Shown here: positions 54,139-63,801 of the stretch, one piece after another
Layout: the number at the start of each line of letters is the position of its first letter
Numbering within the stretch: the first letter of the stretch is position 1
NCBI RefSeq assembly: GCF_040545805.1
Contig: NZ_JBEPMO010000003.1
Location: forward strand, 1-64,000
Source: Moheibacter stercoris
GTDB lineage: Bacteria > Bacteroidota > Bacteroidia > Flavobacteriales > Weeksellaceae
DNA length: 64,000 bases
Direction of reading: 5' to 3'
Program-made: the position numbers and the translations under genes
The notes under the pieces: generated by a model
What the model was told of the DNA's origin: nothing
Seen by the model: only the letters and a program-made list of their open reading frames with translations
The model's database searches: none

Positions 54139-55236
54139 ATGTTTAATAACGACCTATTAAAGGATTTAAGTCAGCGAATCAACGACTTACACACCTACTT
54201 AGAAATCGAAAATAAAGAAATCGAAATAGCGAACGAAGAAGAACGTACCGCATCACCAGATTTTTGGGACAACCCAAAAGAAGCAGAAGTTTTCATGAAA
54301 ACTTTGCGTTCCAAAAAGAAATGGGTAGAAGATTACTACGAAATCAAAAATGCCTTCAACGACTTAGAAGTTTTGGTGGAATTCAACAAAGAAGGTGAAG
54401 CTTCTGATGAAGATACGCAAGCTCAATATGAAATCGCCTTGAAACTTTTGGAAGATATTGAATTCAAAAATATGCTTTCTGAAGAAGGAGATAATTTAAG
54501 TGCAGTTTTACAAATTACCGCTGGAGCTGGAGGAACCGAATCATGCGACTGGGCAGGAATGCTAATGCGTATGTATTTAATGTGGGCTGAAAAAAGCGGA
54601 TATAAAGTTCGTGAATTGAACTTTCAAGCGGGAGATGTTGCAGGAGTCAAAACGGTTACTTTGGAAATTGAAGGTGAATTCGCATTCGGATATTTAAAAG
54701 GAGAAAATGGTGTTCATCGTTTGGTGAGAATTTCACCTTTTGATAGCAACGCCAAACGCCATACAAGTTTCGTGTCGGTTTATGTGTATCCGTTGGTGGA
54801 TGACACCATCGAAATTGAAGTCAATCCAAGTGATGTTGAATTGCAAACTTCTCGTTCAGGTGGAGCGGGTGGACAAAATGTCAACAAGGTTGAAACCAAA
54901 GTTCAATTAACGCATAAGCCTACTGGTATTGTCGTGGTTTGTCAAATCGAACGCTCACAATTAGGTAACCGTGAACGCGCCATGCAGATGTTGAAGTCCG
55001 AATTGTACAAAATTGAATTGGAAAAACGAATGGCCGCAAGAAGCGAAATCGAAGCCAATAAAATGAAAATTGAATGGGGTTCACAAATCCGAAATTATGT
55101 GATGCACCCATATCAATTGGTAAAAGATGTTCGCACAGGATACGAAACAAGTGATGTTCAGTCTGTAATGAATGGAGATTTAGATGAATTTCTAAAATCT
55201 TTCTTAATGTTGATGGGACAAAAACAAGAAGACTGA
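54139..55236 (+). CDS. prfB: Peptide chain release factor 2
   Basis: RF2 terminates translation at UAA and UGA. The 365-residue frame has the recognition tripeptide SPF (RISPFDSNAKRH) and the GGQ loop (RSGGAGGQNVNKVET). The N-terminal region reads through as LHTYLEIENKEIEIANEE without the in-frame stop that marks the programmed +1 frameshift of E. coli prfB, so that autoregulation is absent here. It is followed closely by trkA (6 bp). Confidence 0.96.
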   Translation: MFNNDLLKDLSQRINDLHTYLEIENKEIEIANEEERTASPDFWDNPKEAEVFMKTLRSKKKWVEDYYEIKNAFNDLEVLVEFNKEGEASDEDTQAQYEIALKLLEDIEFKNMLSEEGDNLSAVLQITAGAGGTESCDWAGMLMRMYLMWAEKSGYKVRELNFQAGDVAGVKTVTLEIEGEFAFGYLKGENGVHRLVRISPFDSNAKRHTSFVSVYVYPLVDDTIEIEVNPSDVELQTSRSGGAGGQNVNKVETKVQLTHKPTGIVVVCQIERSQLGNRERAMQMLKSELYKIELEKRMAARSEIEANKMKIEWGSQIRNYVMHPYQLVKDVRTGYETSDVQSVMNGDLDEFLKSFLMLMGQKQED

Positions 55237-55242
55237 TAAGCT

Positions 55243-56604
55243 ATGAAAATCGTAATCGGTGGTGCGGGAGAAGTTGGATTTCATTTGGCAAAATGGCTTT
55301 CCAAAGAGATGCAAGATGTTACGGTAATTGATACTGATAAAGAAAAATTACACAACATTGAAAGTAATTTGGACGTATTGGTGCATCGTGGAGATATTAC
55401 CTCTTTCGATGCGCTTAGAGCCATCAAAGCAGACGAAGCTGATATTTTCATCACCGTTACGCAGCTTCAAAACACCAACTTAACAAGTGCATTGATTGCC
55501 AAAAAAATGGGCGCCAAACGAACCATTGCACGTATTACCAATCCCGAGTTTTTAAGACGTGAAAATGCCGTTCCTGTTCAACGAATTGGGATTGATGTTT
55601 TGATTAGTCCAGAACAATTGGCTGCAGTTGAAATTCATCAGTTGGTAGAACAATCTGCTTTCAACATGACGCATACCTTTGCCAATGGCGAATTGAAATT
55701 GTTCGGAACCATGTTGGACAAAGATTGTAGAATCCTTGGCAAACAAGTTCGTGAAGTAATTGATGTATCGAAGCAAGTTCCCAATTTCATGCCCATTGCC
55801 ATCATTCGAAACAATGAGAGAGGCGTCCATGAAACCATCATTCCACGTGGCGATACGGTTTATCAATTGAATGATCAAGTTTATTTCATTGCACTCAAAC
55901 ATGCAACCGCTGCTATTTATACGATTCTAGGAAAAAAACAGGAATTTTATAAAAACGTGATTGTTTTAGGTGGAGGAAGTATCGGTAAGAAAACGGTTAT
56001 GCTGTTAAAAGAAAGCAATCACAATGTAAAATTGATTGAGCGCGATCGAAACAAAGCATTTGACCTAGCCGATGAATTGAATAACATTTTGGTTATCAAT
56101 GGAGACGGACGTGATGGAGATCTTTTAGAAGAAGAAGGAATTAGCAATTCCGATGCATTTATTGCTGTTACGGGAAGTTCTGAAACCAACATCATGTCTT
56201 GCTTGGTAGCCAAATCAAAAGGTGTCAAAAAAACCATTGCCTTGGTGGAAAATATGGACTACATCCATTTGAGTCAAGAAGTTGGAATCAGCGCATTTAT
56301 CAATAAGAAATTATTGGCTGCTGATAGTATTTTTAGATACATTCGTCAAGGAGATGTATTGGATATCACAGGACTATCTGATGTTGATGCGGAAGTGATG
56401 GAATTCAAGGTAGATGAAAATTCACCAATTGCCAATCGAACTTTGAAAGAAATAAAATTCCCCAAAGAATCTATTGTTGGAGGAATTGTTCGAAATAACC
56501 AAGGTTTCATTCCAACAAGTGAATTTCGTATTTATAGTGGAGACCGTGTTGTTGTCTTTGTTCAACCTTCTGCCATTTCCAAAATTGGAAAATATTTTCA
56601 ATGA
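55243..56604 (+). CDS. trkA: Trk potassium uptake regulator TrkA
   Basis: Cytosolic NAD(H)-binding gate of the Trk K+ channel. The 453-residue protein has two RCK repeats, each with a Rossmann GxGxxG (IVIGGAGEVGFHLA near residue 3 and VIVLGGGSIGKKT at about 233) and a TrkA-C domain (about 140-220 and 370-450). It overlaps trkH by four bases (ATGA), so subunits are made together. Confidence 0.95.
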   Translation: MKIVIGGAGEVGFHLAKWLSKEMQDVTVIDTDKEKLHNIESNLDVLVHRGDITSFDALRAIKADEADIFITVTQLQNTNLTSALIAKKMGAKRTIARITNPEFLRRENAVPVQRIGIDVLISPEQLAAVEIHQLVEQSAFNMTHTFANGELKLFGTMLDKDCRILGKQVREVIDVSKQVPNFMPIAIIRNNERGVHETIIPRGDTVYQLNDQVYFIALKHATAAIYTILGKKQEFYKNVIVLGGGSIGKKTVMLLKESNHNVKLIERDRNKAFDLADELNNILVINGDGRDGDLLEEEGISNSDAFIAVTGSSETNIMSCLVAKSKGVKKTIALVENMDYIHLSQEVGISAFINKKLLAADSIFRYIRQGDVLDITGLSDVDAEVMEFKVDENSPIANRTLKEIKFPKESIVGGIVRNNQGFIPTSEFRIYSGDRVVVFVQPSAISKIGKYFQ

Positions 56605-58163
56605 GAAACATCAACTTTAAAATTATCTTGAATTTGGTGGGCATGTTGATGCTGATCAATGCCCTATTCATGATTGTTTCAGTTATTGTTGCCTTGATTT
56701 ATAGAGAAGATATTTTCTTACCACTTCTCTTGTCAAGTATTATCACAGCGGTCATGGGATCGGTTTGTTATTTTGGAACTAAAAATTCGCAGAAGAAACT
56801 AACCAAACGTGATGGATATTTAATCGTTGCTGCGGGATGGATTTTCTTGATTATAACGGGATCACTCCCCTATTTCATGTCGATTCCCTATCTATCAACC
56901 CATACCTTACTCGAAAACGATTTTTCTTCAACCAATTTATTCTACGAAACCATTGCGGGTTATACCACAACAGGATCTAGCATTTTTGAAAATGTTGAGA
57001 CCTTACCCAATGGACTATTGATGTGGCGAAGTTTAACCCAATGGATTGGTGGAATGGGAATCATTGTTTTAACCATTGCAATTTTGCCTTTGTTGGGAAT
57101 TGGTGGTATGCAGCTATTTGTTGTGGAGGCACCTGTAATTTCGGCCGATAAAATACATCCTAGAATTACCGATACTGCAAAAAGACTTTGGGTGGTTTAT
57201 GTCATTCTAACTTTGGCTCAAATTGTCTGTTTATCCCTCGCTGGAATGGGCTTATTTGATGCCATCAATCACGCTTTGACGACCTTATCTTCAGGTGGAT
57301 TTTCAACTAAAAATGAGAGTACAGCCTATTGGAATCAATTTCCAGCCATCCAATATATACTCATGTTTTTCATGTTTTTATCGGGTGTGAATTTCGTTTT
57401 GAATCATTATTTAATCAAAGGAGATTGGAGGAAATTGGTGAAAAATGAAGAGTTTAAATGGTATGTAGGAATTATTACATTTTTATCCATCATCATCGGA
57501 ACCGTTGTTTTATTTTATGCCAATCCACACCACGAAAGCATTCCACACGCAGTATTAAATGAAAACGGGACACATTACGCATTTGAAGAATCCTTTCGAA
57601 CCTCTTTCTTTCAGGTAATCTCTGTCATAACAACAACCGGATTTACATCTGCTGACTACACTGCTTGGACACCTTTTGTTTCCATGCTTTTCTTCTCTTT
57701 ATTATTTGTGGGCGGATCGGCAGGTTCAACTTCTGGAGGCGTAAAAATCATTCGTCATGTAATTTTATTAAAGAATAGTATTTTGGAATTCAAACGATTG
57801 ATTCATCCAAATGCGATTATTCCAGTTCGCTATAATAAAAAAAGCTTGACTCAAAATATTGTGTACAATATACTTGCGTTTTTTGTGATGTATATGTTCA
57901 TTTGGATTGTTAGTTCAATCATTTTGGCTTTAATCAATGAAGGGTTAAATCCTGGATACGAAGAATTTATTTCTGCGATGAGTTTGTCAGCGTCATCCTT
58001 AGGGAATATAGGATTGGGATTAGGCGATTATAGTCCAACCGAAACTGTTGCCAATTTAACACCTTTAGCCAAATGGTTTTGTGCGTTTCTGATGATACTT
58101 GGACGTTTAGAGTTATTTGCGATTCTTATTTTGTTTACGCCCTATTTATGGAAATCTAATTAG
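56601..58163 (+). CDS. trkH: Trk potassium channel subunit TrkH
   Basis: The 520-residue inner-membrane K+ channel has four M1-P-M2 repeats; the selectivity-filter loops read TTTGSSIF, TLSSGGFST, TTTGFTSAD and SSLGNIGLG. Length and helix pattern are typical. It works with TrkA, encoded immediately upstream with a four-base overlap. A terminator lies about 135 bp downstream. Confidence 0.95.
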   Translation: MRNINFKIILNLVGMLMLINALFMIVSVIVALIYREDIFLPLLLSSIITAVMGSVCYFGTKNSQKKLTKRDGYLIVAAGWIFLIITGSLPYFMSIPYLSTHTLLENDFSSTNLFYETIAGYTTTGSSIFENVETLPNGLLMWRSLTQWIGGMGIIVLTIAILPLLGIGGMQLFVVEAPVISADKIHPRITDTAKRLWVVYVILTLAQIVCLSLAGMGLFDAINHALTTLSSGGFSTKNESTAYWNQFPAIQYILMFFMFLSGVNFVLNHYLIKGDWRKLVKNEEFKWYVGIITFLSIIIGTVVLFYANPHHESIPHAVLNENGTHYAFEESFRTSFFQVISVITTTGFTSADYTAWTPFVSMLFFSLLFVGGSAGSTSGGVKIIRHVILLKNSILEFKRLIHPNAIIPVRYNKKSLTQNIVYNILAFFVMYMFIWIVSSIILALINEGLNPGYEEFISAMSLSASSLGNIGLGLGDYSPTETVANLTPLAKWFCAFLMILGRLELFAILILFTPYLWKSN

Positions 58164-58848
58164 AATTTTCAGTGAAAATTCAGTCGGACATCATATTCAC
58201 CATCAATGAATTATAATAAATATTAAGCTTACTAAATTCAAATTAAATCCTACACAACTATAGATTTCAATTTTATTTTGAAACTTTTATAAAATAGAAA
58301 ACCCTCCTATACCTAAGTATAACAGGGTTTTCACTTTCGAAACATTTGATAGCGAAAAGGTTTTACTCTTTTCATCGTCTTAACCTTACATCTTCAAGTT
58401 GAAAATAGGCTGTTCCGAAAATTTTGAGCATTTACGTTTCATTTCCTTTCAATTCTGTGGAATTTCCTTCTTATTTAAGAATTATTTAGCGGGTTTATCC
58501 TTTCGATTAAACCTAGGCTTCAATTTCCTAATTGAAAATCCATTTGGTAAATTACTCATCCAAAATTGATGGAAAAAGAAATAAATCTATTCTACAACCA
58601 ATTTCGAACATTATTTGATAGAACGATTGTTCAATCAACATAAATTAAATTCTTTAAAAGATCTTCTCAATTTCTTCTCGAAATTTCAATGGAACCTCTA
58701 GAAGAATTCGTTTATTAAGTCAAAGTTACAATCTCAATACGTTGAAACCAAAAAAAATCGATGTAGTTTATACACAGTGTTTTAACTTGAGTTATTAACT
58801 TTTGTTCATTACTTCTAAAAGCCTTTTCCAGAAAAGACTCTAAAAGAT
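58164..58848. other. 685-bp intergenic region without a recognised gene
   Basis: Apart from the terminator at 58298-58331 I see no open frame with protein-like composition and no tRNA or known RNA motif. The stretch is AT-rich, with one TTATACACA (58768-58776) and GTTATTAACT close to the transketolase gene end. It separates trkH from the convergent transketolase operon. Confidence 0.6.
58298..58331 (+). terminator. Terminator downstream of trkA-trkH
   Basis: AAAACCCT (58298-58305) pairs with AGGGTTTT (58324-58331); inside, TATAC and GTATA extend the hairpin. A T-rich tail follows. Confidence 0.75.
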
Positions 58849-59796
58849 TTACATCATGATTTTTTTTACTTTATCAACAATTGCATCAGCATCCAAACCG
58901 TATTTTTTCATCAATTCGGCTGGAGTTCCACTTTCTCCAAAAGTATCATCTGTTGCTACAAACTCTTGACGAGCAGGATATTTCGTTGTCAACAAATGTG
59001 CAACGCTTTCTCCTAATCCACCAAGCTTGTTGTGTTCTTCACAAGTAACCACTTTCCCTGTTTTGCGTACAGAACGTAAAATGATGTCTTCATCCAATGG
59101 TTTGATGGTGTGAATATTGATTACCTCAGCAGAAATACCTTGTTTTTCCAATTCATTGGCAGCCAACATAGCTTCCCACACCAAATGTCCTGTTGCAACA
59201 AGCGTTACATCTGTCCCTTCTTGAATCATGATGCCTTTTCCGATTTCAAAATCTTGGTCAGGTGATGTAAAAACAGGAACGGCTGGACGACCAAATCGAA
59301 GGTAAACTGGTCCTTCGTGATCAGCAATTGCTATTGTAGCTGCTTTGGTTTGATTGTAATCACATGGATTGATGACCGTCATTCCTGGCAACATTTTCAT
59401 CATTCCGATGTCTTCTAAAATTTGGTGAGTTGCCCCATCTTCTCCCAAAGTTAAACCTGCGTGAGAAGCACAAATTTTCACATTCTTCCCTGAATAGGCA
59501 ACCGATTGACGGATTTGATCATAAACGCGCCCAGTTGAAAAGTTTGCAAATGTTCCCGTAAATGGAATTTTCCCACCAATGGTCAAACCAGCTGCAATCC
59601 CAATCATATTGGCTTCTGCGATTCCAACCTGAATGAAACGATCTGGATTTTCCTTTTTGAAATCATCCATTTTCAAAGATCCAATTAAGTCAGCACATAA
59701 AGCTACTACGTTTGGATTGGTTCTACCCAATTCAGTCAATCCGTCTCCGAATCCACTACGGGTGTCTTTTTTTTCTGTGTATGTAACGTCAATCAT
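58849..59796 (-). CDS. Transketolase, C-terminal subunit
   Basis: The 315-residue protein carries the pyrimidine-binding half of transketolase: SGFGDGLTELGRTNPNVVALCADL, RFIQVGIAEANMIGIAAGL (the catalytic Glu), HAGLTLGEDGATHQ and YLRFGRP. A C-terminal domain follows (GKVVTCEEHNKLGGLGE). It must pair with the N-terminal subunit encoded at 61281-62126 to bind thiamine diphosphate and transfer two-carbon units in the pentose phosphate pathway. Split transketolases are usual in flavobacteria. A secreted-protein gene lies between the two halves. Confidence 0.93.
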   Translation of the reverse strand: MIDVTYTEKKDTRSGFGDGLTELGRTNPNVVALCADLIGSLKMDDFKKENPDRFIQVGIAEANMIGIAAGLTIGGKIPFTGTFANFSTGRVYDQIRQSVAYSGKNVKICASHAGLTLGEDGATHQILEDIGMMKMLPGMTVINPCDYNQTKAATIAIADHEGPVYLRFGRPAVPVFTSPDQDFEIGKGIMIQEGTDVTLVATGHLVWEAMLAANELEKQGISAEVINIHTIKPLDEDIILRSVRKTGKVVTCEEHNKLGGLGESVAHLLTTKYPARQEFVATDDTFGESGTPAELMKKYGLDADAIVDKVKKIMM

Positions 59797-59797
59797 T

Positions 59798-61279
59798 TTA
59801 GTCTAAACTATTTAAAAATTCGTCTAATAATTTTGTGTCATTGTTGTTTAATTTCTCTTTTATGGTAGAGAAATATTTTTGTTCGGCGCGTATGGCATCC
59901 AAGGTTCCTTTGTACCATACATTTTCAGGTGAAAATTCCCCCAAATACATGTCGCAAATTTGCCCTGCATAATTTTTAGCATGCAATTTCAATTCTGCGT
60001 TAGAAAAGTTTGGAACAATGGAATCCACTTTTTTGCAATAGGTAGGCATGGTTTTCCATAATGGAGAATCTTCTTCTAATTGATCAATTGCATAATCGGT
60101 TCCTTCTGGTTTCATTTCTGCGTATTCGCTTACATATGGCGTTAGATATGCATCTAAATCTGCAGCCCAATCATAATCTTCCGCAGCCCAAGCAGCATCT
60201 TCGGTTGCCTTTGCAGCAGCCTCTACTACTGAATATTCAGATTTTTGAAGTTTCTCAAAACCCGCTTTGATGAAATTGTAGAACATTTTCTCATCGGCTT
60301 TGGTGAAAAGTCCTTCCTTTCGGAAGTTCTTGGTTGCCGTTTTCGCATCGCGAATGGCAAAAGCTTTGAAAGTATCTTCTTCTCCCGCTTTCAAATAATA
60401 ACTCATGGAACACAAGCTATTCAAATAGTTGGAAGCGATATCCAATGCCTTATCGGTACTGAAATTCAAATCAAAAAATCCTTCGTATTGACAAACTCCA
60501 GGTTGGTTTGCATATTCCAATTCATACGTATAGTCGTCTACAGCAACTGGATCTACAAATGAATCCTCATCATATTTTTCAATTTCTGTTTCAAAAGCAG
60601 TTCTCAATGAATCTCTTTTGGCAACATAATCCGCATATTCCTTTTGAAAATCAAATTGAATGCTTGAATTAATTTTCTCAATCGCTTTCAAATGAAGCCC
60701 TTCAGTTTCGTATAAATCAAATGGAGCAAATTGTAAAATCAAACCTTTTACTTTGGTTCCTTCTTGATTAGGAAAAAGAAAACGAAGATTGTCAATTTCA
60801 CTTGATTCTTCTACGCAAACCATAAAATCAACAGATTCTACTCCTTCATTGATTGTTTTAATGTAATAATTATTACAAGTTCTTTCCAATATTTTTTTGG
60901 ATGGAATGTCTGCTTTCACAAATTCTACCTTATGGTATAGCGTATCAATTGGATCACTGTAAAAATCATAGGCGCTAAAACGATCTTTGATTTTGAAATT
61001 ATTGTTCAAGTTATTGGAATAAATCTCAATGGCTTTACCTTCTTGAAAATAAAGATATCCTGGAGCACCACTCAAGTCATAGGTTTCAAAAAATAACAAA
61101 GAAGCTTTTCCTGATTCTGAAAACTTTTGGGGAATATAATGTTTCACAAAAGGTTTCTCATTCATGGATTCATCGTTGGAATAAAAAGAATAGTCCAATG
61201 AATAATGCATGTCAAGTTTAGATTGTCCCCAAACCAATGAAAACAAAAGGAAAGTAATGATTAGGTTTATTTTTTTCAT
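59798..61279 (-). CDS. Secreted protein of unknown function between transketolase genes
   Basis: ATG 61279 gives MKKINLIITFLLFSLVWGQS, a signal peptide; an upstream TTG overlapping the transketolase stop is less likely. The 493-residue protein starts with a beta-rich outer-membrane-associated-looking domain (about 20-215). A long helical, Glu/Ala-rich region follows (SVVEAAAKATEDAAWAAEDY) with several Cys. I do not recognise the family. It is 1 bp from the upstream gene and 1 bp from the downstream one, so it is locked into the transketolase operon, which is odd for a non-cytosolic protein. Confidence 0.7.
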   Translation of the reverse strand: MKKINLIITFLLFSLVWGQSKLDMHYSLDYSFYSNDESMNEKPFVKHYIPQKFSESGKASLLFFETYDLSGAPGYLYFQEGKAIEIYSNNLNNNFKIKDRFSAYDFYSDPIDTLYHKVEFVKADIPSKKILERTCNNYYIKTINEGVESVDFMVCVEESSEIDNLRFLFPNQEGTKVKGLILQFAPFDLYETEGLHLKAIEKINSSIQFDFQKEYADYVAKRDSLRTAFETEIEKYDEDSFVDPVAVDDYTYELEYANQPGVCQYEGFFDLNFSTDKALDIASNYLNSLCSMSYYLKAGEEDTFKAFAIRDAKTATKNFRKEGLFTKADEKMFYNFIKAGFEKLQKSEYSVVEAAAKATEDAAWAAEDYDWAADLDAYLTPYVSEYAEMKPEGTDYAIDQLEEDSPLWKTMPTYCKKVDSIVPNFSNAELKLHAKNYAGQICDMYLGEFSPENVWYKGTLDAIRAEQKYFSTIKEKLNNNDTKLLDEFLNSLD

Positions 61280-61280
61280 C

Positions 61281-62126
61281 TTAATAATCTCCAAGTTCAG
61301 TTACAGGATTTTGAGCCAATGCTTTTTCCAATTGTTCGTCATTTGGAGCTTTACCATGCCAAGCATGCGTCCCCATCATATAGTCAATTCCATTTCCCAT
61401 TTCGGTGTGAAGGATGATCATAACTGGTTTTCCTTTACCTGTTTCTGATTTTGCTTTTTCCAAAATTGCGATTACTTTTTCTAGGTTGTTTCCTTCTTTT
61501 TCTTCCAAAACCAACCATCCAAACGCTTCCATTTTGGCATGCAAATCACCCAAATCCAAAACATCTTTGGTATCTCCGTCAATTTGACGACCATTGTAAT
61601 CGATGGTAGAAATGATGTTGTCTACTCCTTTTGCAGCAGCAAACATCAAAGCCTCCCAGATTTGTCCTTCTTGCAATTCTCCATCACCGTGAAGAGAATA
61701 CACCAATTTATCGTCGTTGTTTAGTTTTTTGGCTAAAGCTGCACCAATTGCAACAGACAATCCTTGCCCCAAAGATCCAGAAGCAATTCGAACTCCGGGC
61801 AAACCTTCGTGGGTTGTTGGATGTCCTTGCAAACGAGAATCCAATTTTCTAAACGTATTCAATTCCTCAACTGGAAAGAATCCAAATCTAGCCAAGATGC
61901 TATAATAAACTGGGGAAATATGTCCGTTTGATAAAAAGAATAAATCTTCTCCGATTCCGTCCATGTTAAAATCGGTGGAATAATCCATTACTTTTCCGTA
62001 TAAAGCTGTGAAATATTCAGCGCAACCAAGTGATCCTCCCGGATGTCCACTGTTTACGGCATGAACCATTCTCACAATATCTCTACGAGTTTGTTGTACG
62101 TGTGTTTGTAATTGCTCTAACGTCAT
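61281..62126 (-). CDS. Transketolase, N-terminal subunit
   Basis: ATG 62126 gives a 281-residue thiamine-diphosphate-binding half: AVNSGHPGGSLGCAEYFTALY, LSNGHISPVYY, GSLGQGLSVAIGAA, and the diphosphate/Mg motif GDGELQEGQIWEALMFAA with IDYNGRQIDG. Longer frames upstream lack family residues. A box TACTTTTG lies 17 bp before the start (62144-62151). It is the first gene of the operon transketolase-N, secreted protein, transketolase-C. Confidence 0.93.
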   Translation of the reverse strand: MTLEQLQTHVQQTRRDIVRMVHAVNSGHPGGSLGCAEYFTALYGKVMDYSTDFNMDGIGEDLFFLSNGHISPVYYSILARFGFFPVEELNTFRKLDSRLQGHPTTHEGLPGVRIASGSLGQGLSVAIGAALAKKLNNDDKLVYSLHGDGELQEGQIWEALMFAAAKGVDNIISTIDYNGRQIDGDTKDVLDLGDLHAKMEAFGWLVLEEKEGNNLEKVIAILEKAKSETGKGKPVMIILHTEMGNGIDYMMGTHAWHGKAPNDEQLEKALAQNPVTELGDY

Positions 62127-62228
62127 GATGATTTCTTTGTGTGCAAAAGTAGTATTTTGAGTCCACAAAAACATGCTAAAAAGCTTGGACTTATAAAGAA
62201 AACAAGATGACTTTTCAACATCTATTTG

Positions 62229-63740
62229 TTATCCAAACAAAGTTTTAAAGGCCACAGGAATATAATTGATCAAATCGGTCGCCATGATACTTTCTTCTCC
62301 CAATTGTTGCGATGCTACATCTCCAGAAAAACCATGAAGAAACACACCAAATATTGCAGCTTCAGAAGCATTGTATTGTTTCGCATACAATCCTGCGATG
62401 ATTCCTGCCAAAACATCACCACTTCCTGCCGTAGCCATTCCTGGATTTCCAGAAGAATTGAAATAAGCTTCTCCATTTGCGAGAAATGTTTGCGTAATAA
62501 AGCCTTTGGCAACAATGACCAATTCATGGGATTGCACAAAAGATTGAATTTTCTCAATTTTATCATAAGAATTTTCCCACGATCCAATCAAACGTTCCAG
62601 TTCCTTATCATGTGGCGTCAAAATGGTTTCTTTGGGTAATTTCTCAAGTAAGTTCGGATGATTGCTCAACAAATTGATTCCATCAGCATCGATGATTAAT
62701 TTCTTGTCAGACAAATCATTTTCCGATAAAAATTCTTCAAAAGCCCGATAAGTTTTCTCATCGGTTCCCATTCCAGGGCCAATCACAATAGTATCATAAC
62801 GTTCCACATTGGGAAATTTTGTAATCATTTCATCTGAAAAATCAGTTTGAACCATTGCCTCTGGCAAAGCTGTTTGAATTACCGAATACCCACATTTTGG
62901 AACATACATAGTAACCAATCCAGCACCTGATTTAAAAACCGCTTTTGCAGCCAACAAACTCGCTCCTATTTTCCCATAACTTCCGCCAATCACCAAAACA
63001 TTTCCATAATCATACTTATGGCTGAATTTTGGACGTTTGAAATAAAATTGTGGAACATAATTCATTGAAAAATAACCCAATTGAGAATCTTCCTTTTCAA
63101 TGGATTCTAAATCCAAACTGATGTCCAATATTTCAAATTCATTGACATATTGCTGATTTTCTGGAATTAATAAGGATAATTTCGGAGTTTGAAAGGTTAA
63201 GGTAACTTCTGATTCCACAATTGGATCCTTTTCTGAATTCAATTGATCACAAAACAATCCCGATGGAACATCAACCGAAATCACCGTATTGGGAGATTGA
63301 TTGATCTGGTCAATAATCGGCTTCCACTCATCACCTATAGGGCGATTCAATCCATATCCGAATATCGCATCAATCAGAATGGAATTGGGAATAATTTCCA
63401 ATTTCGTGGTCTCATCGTAGTATTCAAATGGTATTTTCAAATCCTTTAGACGCTTCTGATTGGTCAAATTATCGAGCGAATAGGAATTATTTTTCTGCAA
63501 ATAAATTTTGACATTGGCTTTTTCTTCCCACAGCAATCTTCCTAGCGCCAATCCATCTCCTCCATTGTTTCCAACTCCACAAATAATAGTAAAGGAATTT
63601 TTGGAAACATCTATTTTTGATTTTAACCAATTCAAAATGGCATTGGCTGCTCGCTCCATTAAATTGATAAGTTCTATGTCTTGAATCGTGATCGTTTGAG
63701 TTTCGACTCTTTTGAGTTGTTCTGGTGATAAAATCTTCAT
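62229..63740 (-). CDS. nnr: Bifunctional NAD(P)HX epimerase/dehydratase
   Basis: Repairs hydrated NAD(P)H. The 503-residue protein joins a YjeF_N epimerase domain (about 1-215; VGNNGGDGLALGRLLW, DAIFGYGLNRPI, SVDVPSGLFCD) to a carbohydrate-kinase-like dehydratase domain (about 225-500). The dehydratase shows VIGGSYGKIGASLLAAKA, VIGPGMGTDEKT, TPHDKELERL and the ATP-binding GMATAGSGDVLAGIIAGL. The length fits the fused bacterial form. The gene is monocistronic, with a terminator-like hairpin upstream that belongs to the next gene. Confidence 0.94.
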   Translation of the reverse strand: MKILSPEQLKRVETQTITIQDIELINLMERAANAILNWLKSKIDVSKNSFTIICGVGNNGGDGLALGRLLWEEKANVKIYLQKNNSYSLDNLTNQKRLKDLKIPFEYYDETTKLEIIPNSILIDAIFGYGLNRPIGDEWKPIIDQINQSPNTVISVDVPSGLFCDQLNSEKDPIVESEVTLTFQTPKLSLLIPENQQYVNEFEILDISLDLESIEKEDSQLGYFSMNYVPQFYFKRPKFSHKYDYGNVLVIGGSYGKIGASLLAAKAVFKSGAGLVTMYVPKCGYSVIQTALPEAMVQTDFSDEMITKFPNVERYDTIVIGPGMGTDEKTYRAFEEFLSENDLSDKKLIIDADGINLLSNHPNLLEKLPKETILTPHDKELERLIGSWENSYDKIEKIQSFVQSHELVIVAKGFITQTFLANGEAYFNSSGNPGMATAGSGDVLAGIIAGLYAKQYNASEAAIFGVFLHGFSGDVASQQLGEESIMATDLINYIPVAFKTLFG

Positions 63741-63757
63741 GTTTTAAAAATAAAAAA

Positions 63758-63778
63758 ATCCCGACAGAATCGGGATTG
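63758..63778 (-). terminator. Terminator of the truncated gene at the right edge
   Basis: AATCCCGA and TCGGGATT form an 8-bp perfect stem with a 5-nt loop; on the minus strand a T run follows, about 25 bp past the stop at 63802. Confidence 0.8.
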
Positions 63779-63801
63779 AAATATCTTAAAGTTTCGATAA
63801 T

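Noticed and set aside
58761..58808. Possible replication-origin signal (TTATACACA plus GTTATTAACT)
   Set aside because: Only one DnaA-box-like word and no dnaA, dnaN or box cluster nearby; most likely chance in AT-rich DNA.
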